Below are positions 58,773 to 64,000 of a stretch of DNA of 64,000 bases, piece after piece. How positions within the stretch are numbered: the stretch's first letter is position 1; every line of letters starts with the position of its first letter. The notes below the pieces were generated by a model. It did no database searches, was not told the DNA's origin, and saw only the letters and a program-made list of their open reading frames with translations. This stretch comes from Proteobacteria bacterium bin106 (GTDB lineage: Bacteria > Bdellovibrionota_B > Oligoflexia > Oligoflexales > Bin106), in assembly GCA_002238945.1 (NCBI GenBank), contig MPNI01000006.1, positions 30,394 to 94,393 of the forward strand. Direction: 5' to 3'. A program made the position numbers and the translations under genes.

Positions 58773-60770
58773 TTGAAAATAACGTCCATTCCATATAGAT
58801 TAAGGCTACATTCATTGAACATTTATGATTGCAAATTATATAAAAGATGGATCATCATCAAAAGTCTTGTGATGCTATGTCTTGGCCTTAGCATCATCCA
58901 ATCTTGTGTGCCTAATAGAGGTGGTGCTCCAGGTGGAGTAGGTAATCCTTGTGGCGGCAGTGATACTAGATTGGCCGCGGATGGTAGTGCGGGTGAAGAT
59001 GCTAAAGTATCACTCAGTGTTTATAGTGAACTAAGCTATGGATCTCAATTAACTTGGAAGAAGGGTAACACTTCTAGCCACGACAGCTCATCTATCAGCT
59101 CTTGTACCTCTGTTGTCTCTCTTGAAGAAGAAAACGGAGAACTCATAGCCTATCTAGGAACTTCTTATCACTGTGTGCGTAATATGGCAGAACAATATGT
59201 TGATGAAGAAGCAGATGAATTTGCCATTTATTTGAACGTTGCTCCAGAGTCAGAATGTAAAACACAAGTAGGCGAGCAAGCTCAATATGTGAGAGTACCA
59301 TTTGAAATCAACACATCTGTGTACCTCAGTAAACTTATAGACAAAATTCGAAGCCTCAAAAGCAATAATCTTTATGTGGACGTTGCTCAACACGACCGAC
59401 AGTGGTTAGAGAAGAGCTTTCACATAATAAATCCTCATGATAAAAAGATGCTTGCAGAGATGAAAAATAATCTAAAATTATCAGATGATATAGTCGCAGA
59501 AATCGATGATTTCAACAAGAGCTTTGATCGTTATAGCTGTACGACATCTCCGAAGATATCTGCAGAAAAGATCGAAAACACTGATTATCAAGACTTTCAT
59601 GACTTCATTAGAGGCTTGAAAAAAAGTGAACCGAACGCTAGAAACAAAATTATCTCTAATTCTTGTTTTCTTTCAAGTGATGTAGTGTTTTTTAAAGTTT
59701 CTCTAGATCCATTTTACCTTAACTCAAAATCTGTTCATAAGTGCCTTGAAACATCTCATCTAACCACTGAGAACTCAGAGAAAGAAAGCGTTCCTATTCA
59801 ATTGAATATAGGAAATCATCCTCAACATCAATCAGAATGGAGCAAGGCCGTTGTATCGTTTCATGATGAAGCAGTGGAATGGGACAGTCAGGATCAACAA
59901 AGTATAACAACAGAAGCTCAGGAGGAGCATAGAAGTAGATTTGATAACATAATGAAGAAAACCTTTCAAAAGGTAGAGGATATTATCAATCAAGGAACAG
60001 AAAGTGAATCTGATGATTTGAAAGTTATTGTCCATGAGATCGGTAATAATGACCCAGATCAATACCATTTGTATTTTTTAACATTTTTTAAAAACAGCGC
60101 AGATGAGCACTTAAATTTTCAAAAGCTAAAGCTTGCTTACAACAAACATCAAAAAGATAGTGATACTGATCTTATGGCGTTGTTTGGTAGAATTTATGCC
60201 ATTTTTTTTAGACATTGGGGTGTCTCTTTGGTGCTATCAGGGCTTCAAATTAACCCAGGATCTAGTGGATCATTGTTGATCTCTGGTAATGAGATAACCG
60301 GATATGAAATTATGGCTGCTCTGTATTCTAAAAATGGCTCAGAATATAGTTCCCCTAAAGGACCTATTCATCGAGCTTACGGTTATAGCAAAATAAAGTC
60401 GCAGCCTTATACCACACGTCCAAGTGATGATGATGACGGCGTTGAAACATCACGTCCAAATAATCAAAACAACAACAGAGTAGCCACAACATCTCCTCGC
60501 AGTGGAAATACAGCTGCTGATACTGGAATGCAAAGAAGCCCTCAACCAAGGAATACACTTCCAGTTAGGAATACGTCTCCAGTAGTTGATTCTGATGGGA
60601 CAAAACCCAATAAAGATGGTAATAAGTCAGCAGAAGTACAAGATACAAATAAGCCAGAAAACAGTCAACATCAAGAAGAGGGTGAACAAGAAAACGAAGA
60701 TCGTGGTGATCTAAACCTCATTAATGATCGCGATGATGCCGACTCTACACCGCAACTTGACTGCCGCTAA
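58773..60770 (+). CDS. Trypsin-like (S1-fold) serine protease lipoprotein with polar tail
   Basis: 665 residues from TTG 58773; TTG 58815 or ATG 58872 are alternatives, and no start has a good ribosome-binding site. SLVMLCLGLSIIQSC is a lipobox signal. GTSYHCVRNM around His133 resembles the TAxHCV block of the trypsin fold, and INPGSSGSLLIS around Ser498 resembles GDSGGP/GxSGS. The catalytic Asp was not located. Between these blocks lies an unusually long 360-residue insert; after residue 540 there is a Pro/Asn/Ser/Asp-rich tail. I infer an active or lapsed secreted protease. It lies downstream of the bufferin operon but is separated by 340 bases. Confidence 0.55.
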   Translation: MKITSIPYRLRLHSLNIYDCKLYKRWIIIKSLVMLCLGLSIIQSCVPNRGGAPGGVGNPCGGSDTRLAADGSAGEDAKVSLSVYSELSYGSQLTWKKGNTSSHDSSSISSCTSVVSLEEENGELIAYLGTSYHCVRNMAEQYVDEEADEFAIYLNVAPESECKTQVGEQAQYVRVPFEINTSVYLSKLIDKIRSLKSNNLYVDVAQHDRQWLEKSFHIINPHDKKMLAEMKNNLKLSDDIVAEIDDFNKSFDRYSCTTSPKISAEKIENTDYQDFHDFIRGLKKSEPNARNKIISNSCFLSSDVVFFKVSLDPFYLNSKSVHKCLETSHLTTENSEKESVPIQLNIGNHPQHQSEWSKAVVSFHDEAVEWDSQDQQSITTEAQEEHRSRFDNIMKKTFQKVEDIINQGTESESDDLKVIVHEIGNNDPDQYHLYFLTFFKNSADEHLNFQKLKLAYNKHQKDSDTDLMALFGRIYAIFFRHWGVSLVLSGLQINPGSSGSLLISGNEITGYEIMAALYSKNGSEYSSPKGPIHRAYGYSKIKSQPYTTRPSDDDDGVETSRPNNQNNNRVATTSPRSGNTAADTGMQRSPQPRNTLPVRNTSPVVDSDGTKPNKDGNKSAEVQDTNKPENSQHQEEGEQENEDRGDLNLINDRDDADSTPQLDCR

Positions 60771-60814
60771 CCGGACAGCTTATGTATTGCTTACTCATTA
60801 GGAGACAAAAAACT

Positions 60815-61450
60815 ATGAATTTTCTACACAAACATAAAAATACATTCGCTTCAAACGGCTTTTATTTTATGAATGTGGTATTGAGATACATAGCCATCCT
60901 GATAGTAAGTGTTTCATGCCGTCCTACCACAAGCACTAAACCACATAATAATGGTTCAAACCTTGAAAATGCGGCAGTAATAACCCAAGAAAGAACCGAG
61001 ACACGTTCTATATCTATAGCTAATAATCCAGGAGAGTTTTATCGTTCTCGTCACTTACCATGCAACGATACAGATAATATAGAGCCTGTTCGGAAGATCG
61101 TTACAAACGATAAGGTCAACCAGATTTCTCGTGCGCAGATGTTTGCAAAAAATGGCTTGAACAAAAAATATCAATATCTAGACTGTCTTCTTTGGCATCA
61201 TAACAAAGAAGAGACACTTCCATATGCTCAACGTAACTGTGGTGTTAAATTTCTTTGTAATGTAAAGATATATGATAGAAATCATTGCATAAATTCACTT
61301 AACAATGCCATCAAGAAGATTCAAACAAAAGACAAAATAACCACTGAATATCTAGATACTAGTCAAGTCGATTCAAGCCACTCTCAGCACCCTGTTCAAA
61401 AGGTGTGCACCGCTCTTTTTCCTCAACCAAATCAAAATAGTAACTTTTAG
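60815..61450 (+). CDS. Small cysteine-containing lipoprotein, unknown
   Basis: 211 residues from ATG 60815, chosen for the AGGAG upstream and the signal sequence that follows; an in-frame ATG at 60782 adds 11. VLRYIAILIVSVSC is a lipobox signal. Mature cysteines occur at HLPCND, LDCLLW, RNCGVKFLCN, NHCIN and KVCTAL. I recognise no family. It is 44 bases past the protease-like gene, so the two may be co-transcribed. Confidence 0.6.
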   Translation: MNFLHKHKNTFASNGFYFMNVVLRYIAILIVSVSCRPTTSTKPHNNGSNLENAAVITQERTETRSISIANNPGEFYRSRHLPCNDTDNIEPVRKIVTNDKVNQISRAQMFAKNGLNKKYQYLDCLLWHHNKEETLPYAQRNCGVKFLCNVKIYDRNHCINSLNNAIKKIQTKDKITTEYLDTSQVDSSHSQHPVQKVCTALFPQPNQNSNF

Positions 61451-62010
61451 AAAAATGAACACATGAAATAGCACTGTTAAAGCTAGTAATTGCTTCAAAA
61501 TGATTGATGTAATCAATCATTTATGATTCTGTTGTAATTTAGCAGTGGCATTATCAATTTTATGAGCATAATGAGGAATACTACCACAACTACTTAAAAA
61601 CCACCATTAGATTACAACAGACTTTTCTTTCGATTAAGCTAGTCTTTCGATAATTATTGGTCAGCTTTTGTTTAAAAATCATTAAATACAGAATATAAAA
61701 CCTGGCTTATTTATGCTTTTCTTTTCAAGCTGACCTAAGTACAAATTCATCGTCAAAAACACAATGCTTTTGGTCAACCAGCTATATAAATTTCTTTGAA
61801 GATAAGTAGCAAAAGTTGTTGCATTCAATTCTTTAAGATGCTATAGTGACCCTTGAATGCCAGTTCTATACTGGCTAATGCTTTTATGATATGAAGTTAT
61901 GTGTAAGATGTGATAATCTTTACTTATATTGTATTTCATAAAAATGATATCTCGCACTATATGGCTATTAAGCTACCCTCCTAAACACTAACAAAAAGGA
62001 CATAGTAAAT
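61451..62010. other. 560-bp gap with AT-rich hairpin
   Basis: Apart from the hairpin at 61498-61522 nothing is recognised. AAAAGGA near 61995-62000 is the ribosome-binding site for the next gene. Confidence 0.5.
61498..61522 (+). terminator. Possible terminator hairpin
   Basis: AAATGATTGAT-GTA-ATCAATCATTT is a perfect 11-bp stem with a 3-base loop, about 48 bases past the lipoprotein stop. The stem is AT-rich with no long T-run, so strength is doubtful. Confidence 0.45.
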
Positions 62011-62910
62011 ATGATACTTACTTCTTTCGTTTACGGCTCTTACAAAGTAATACTACATAAGATTTTTTTGGTCTTTGGCCTCTTTTTTATACTTCCAAGT
62101 ATGTTATATGCACAAAACGGAAAGCCTGTCCCCTATATGCCTGATCAATGGGGATCTAATCAAACTTGCAGAGATAGTGTTAATAAAAATATACGACTTA
62201 CTGGTGTTAGTTTTGTAGCCGGTCCCCATACAGATAGATTCTTTACACTTCAGCCAAAATATTCTCCCATGCTTTCAGCATCTCAAAGAGAAGAAAAGCG
62301 AAAAACCGCACCTTTAAGTGAATATGGAACATTTGGCGCGGTATTTAGCTATAATGGTGCGACTGTAAATTCTTCAAATACTAATTCCTCAGAAAGTTTT
62401 ATGTTTAATAAGGATTATGTTGTTCCTTTTATCGTTTATGGTGGCAGGGTCTATCGAGCTAAGAAAATTTTAAATTCTGATGGAGAAAGTGTTAGAGATA
62501 ATGTGCTAAAAGTTAAGAATGGGCCAATACCTGGATACCCTCGATATTATGATAGATTGTTGTATGCTTACGGATTGGCACATAATCATGTGATAGGTCA
62601 TCGTGTGCAACTTCCATACAATCCTTACAATCGTAATCATATAAGATTCTTTAACTACTGGAATGGGCCTCTCAATTTCAATGATCCTTTTGATATAGAT
62701 TCTGCATTTTTACTTAATAAGGGTGCTTGCTTAGTTCAATATTATCTTGCTGACCCTAGTCAAATACATGGTTATGACCCAGCAGTAAAAAGTCCTATAG
62801 CAGGGGAATCGCGCAAAATAAAAGTAGATCGTACTTGGATAAAAGGTTATGAAGATTCTGACTATAGAGTGAGATTTATATTTTTAGTTGTTAATAAGGT
62901 AGATAGATAA
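62011..62910 (+). CDS. Secreted hypothetical protein
   Basis: 299 residues. The signal peptide is ILHKIFLVFGLFFILPSMLY with AQ cut site. Mature sequence is Tyr/Asn/Arg rich with few acidic residues. Segments include KYSPMLSASQREEKRK and GAVFSYNGATVNSS. Family not recognised. The SD AAAAGGA is well placed. A strong terminator follows. Confidence 0.6.
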   Translation: MILTSFVYGSYKVILHKIFLVFGLFFILPSMLYAQNGKPVPYMPDQWGSNQTCRDSVNKNIRLTGVSFVAGPHTDRFFTLQPKYSPMLSASQREEKRKTAPLSEYGTFGAVFSYNGATVNSSNTNSSESFMFNKDYVVPFIVYGGRVYRAKKILNSDGESVRDNVLKVKNGPIPGYPRYYDRLLYAYGLAHNHVIGHRVQLPYNPYNRNHIRFFNYWNGPLNFNDPFDIDSAFLLNKGACLVQYYLADPSQIHGYDPAVKSPIAGESRKIKVDRTWIKGYEDSDYRVRFIFLVVNKVDR

Positions 62911-62999
62911 ATTTTAGTGCTTTTTCTGAAAATATAAGAAAGGTATTTTTTATAGATATATTATTAGATACTCAAAGTACTACTTACACAAAATATCTC

Positions 63000-63038
63000 A
63001 ACAAAAGCAACTGATGCGTAGCATAAGTTGCTTTTGTT
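63000..63038 (+). terminator. Strong hairpin terminator
   Basis: AACAAAAGCAACT and AGTTGCTTTTGTT form a 13-bp stem, extended inward by ATGC-GTA-GCAT. The T-rich 3' arm and following TGTTGT fit a rho-independent terminator for the secreted protein gene, or a bidirectional one. Confidence 0.7.
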
Positions 63039-63294
63039 GTACTACTGATTATGCTAAAGGCTGTTATTTTCTTCATTTTTTTTGCATTTATAGATGTTTT
63101 ATTCTTCAATATCAATATGCTAAGTAATTCTGTTTAAAACTTTTTATCAAATGTAAAAAAACTATGGAACGTACAGTGCCATATAAGAAGTTAATAACAA
63201 AATGAATCAAAGACCTAAAAGTATAGTTAGTCATGACTTTGACATTTCAAATTTAGCAAAAGCCGTAAACCATTAATATAATAGGCTTTTTTTG

Positions 63295-64000
63295 GCAGCT
63301 CTATGGTATTCATGAGCACTTTCAAAAACACGCAGAAGAGGCTGCATCGAGTAGTCTTCATCCTAATGAATTTTTAAAACTTGTTTTAGGTAGGACAAAG
63401 AACACTACCCTAAAAACCGTAAAGCTACTACCCTTCTAGGTCGTGCTAAATTCCGCTCTTGTGTGGATATAGAAGATTGGGATAGTAGCTTTAACAGAGG
63501 ATTGAACAGATCCGCTCTAAGAGGATTGGTTCAACTTAGTTAGTCCTCCCCATAAAAACAAAATCTTATTGTCTTGCGAAGCCACAGGACGAGGAAAGAC
63601 TCACCTTGCCACTGCTTTAAGGAGACAGCTGTGTATGAGTGGTTATACAACACAGTTTATGCCTGTAAGCTTTCTCTTTGAAGAGATAGCAGCCCATAGA
63701 GCTTCTGGCATAACAGTACGTGTCTTTTTTGAAGAAGCTTATTTTTAATAAGCTAGCCAAGCTGGATGTTCTTATTCTTGATGACTTTGGACTTCGAAGT
63801 TATACGCATTCAGAAGCTACTTTTTTGCAAGCCTTGCTTGAAAGTCGCCAGTCTTGGGTGTTCAAATGGTTATTTCTCAAGTAGACCCTAAAGGTTGGAA
63901 AGGCCTATTTGAAGACCCAATCATTACCCATACCTATGATGACTGTAATATCTCGAATTATGAATACATCCCATCATATCATTTTAAAAGGAGAATCCTA
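63295..64000 (+). pseudogene. istB: istB (IS21-family helper ATPase) remnant, runs off window
   Basis: Reading the plus strand across frames gives LYGIHEHFQKHAEEA, NRKATTLLGRAKFRSCVDIE, RGLNRSALRGL, then GRGKTHLATALRRQLCMSGY (Walker A region of IstB), VLILDDFGLRSY (Walker B), SQVDPKGWKGLFEDPIIT and HHIILKGES. These follow the IstB order. At least three frameshifts or stops (near 63436, 63540 and 63746) break it, so it is not functional. No istA is seen; a short ORF at 63202-63276 is not identified. Confidence 0.75.

Overview
The window looks like a chromosomal segment of an AT-rich, Gram-negative-type bacterium. The evidence is several lipobox signal peptides, a KefB/C-type antiporter, a Prc-like protease, FtsK, and a full proteobacterial-order S10-spc-alpha ribosomal cluster. 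RpoA and the zinc-type S4 and S14 proteins read like those of Deltaproteobacteria or Bdellovibrionota. That placement is an inference from remembered family features, not from a tree. Broken insertion sequences, degenerate enzyme-like proteins, short tandem repeats in many gaps and a 39-base homopolymer suggest relaxed selection and slippage, possibly in a host-associated lineage.

Layout. 1-2613: a partial metzincin-like lipoprotein (minus strand). 2883-5441: an orphan secretion-type ATPase and a LysM protein. 5790-7626: gcvH and gcvT. 7706-10297: ftsK. 10698-17403: a degenerate metallo-beta-lactamase-like protein, pyrF, a FadB-like protein, an unknown protein and a TPR-like protein (all minus). 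17735-22242: lipoproteins, a SPOR protein and a pentapeptide-repeat protein. 22505-24568: a KefB/C-type antiporter. 24569-28975: a gene-poor region with a frameshifted AAA-ATPase/PD-(D/E)XK gene and IS remnants. 28976-35259: a Prc-like protein, truA and uvrA.

35384-53591 is one minus-strand ribosomal super-cluster: rpsJ-rplC-rplD-rplW-rplB-rpsS-rplV-rpsC-rplP-rpmC-rpsQ-rplN-rplE-rpsN-rpsH-rplF-rplR-rpsE-rpmD-rplO-secY-infA-rpmJ-rpsM-rpsK-rpsD-rpoA-rplQ. A good sigma70-type promoter lies upstream of rpsJ, and an intrinsic terminator lies between rpsK and rpsD. rplX (L24) is absent from its usual place between rplN and rplE. L17, L15, S5, L29 and L22 carry long low-complexity tails.

54621-64000 holds a secreted cyclophilin and then the most interesting locus: a compact plus-strand operon (56521-58432) that I read as a bufferin-type RiPP system. 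It encodes a four-cysteine DUF2282-like secreted precursor, a DUF692/MNIO oxidase and a DUF2063-like partner. It is followed by a trypsin-like lipoprotein, a small cysteine-containing lipoprotein, another secreted protein and a decayed IS21-type istB gene at the right edge.
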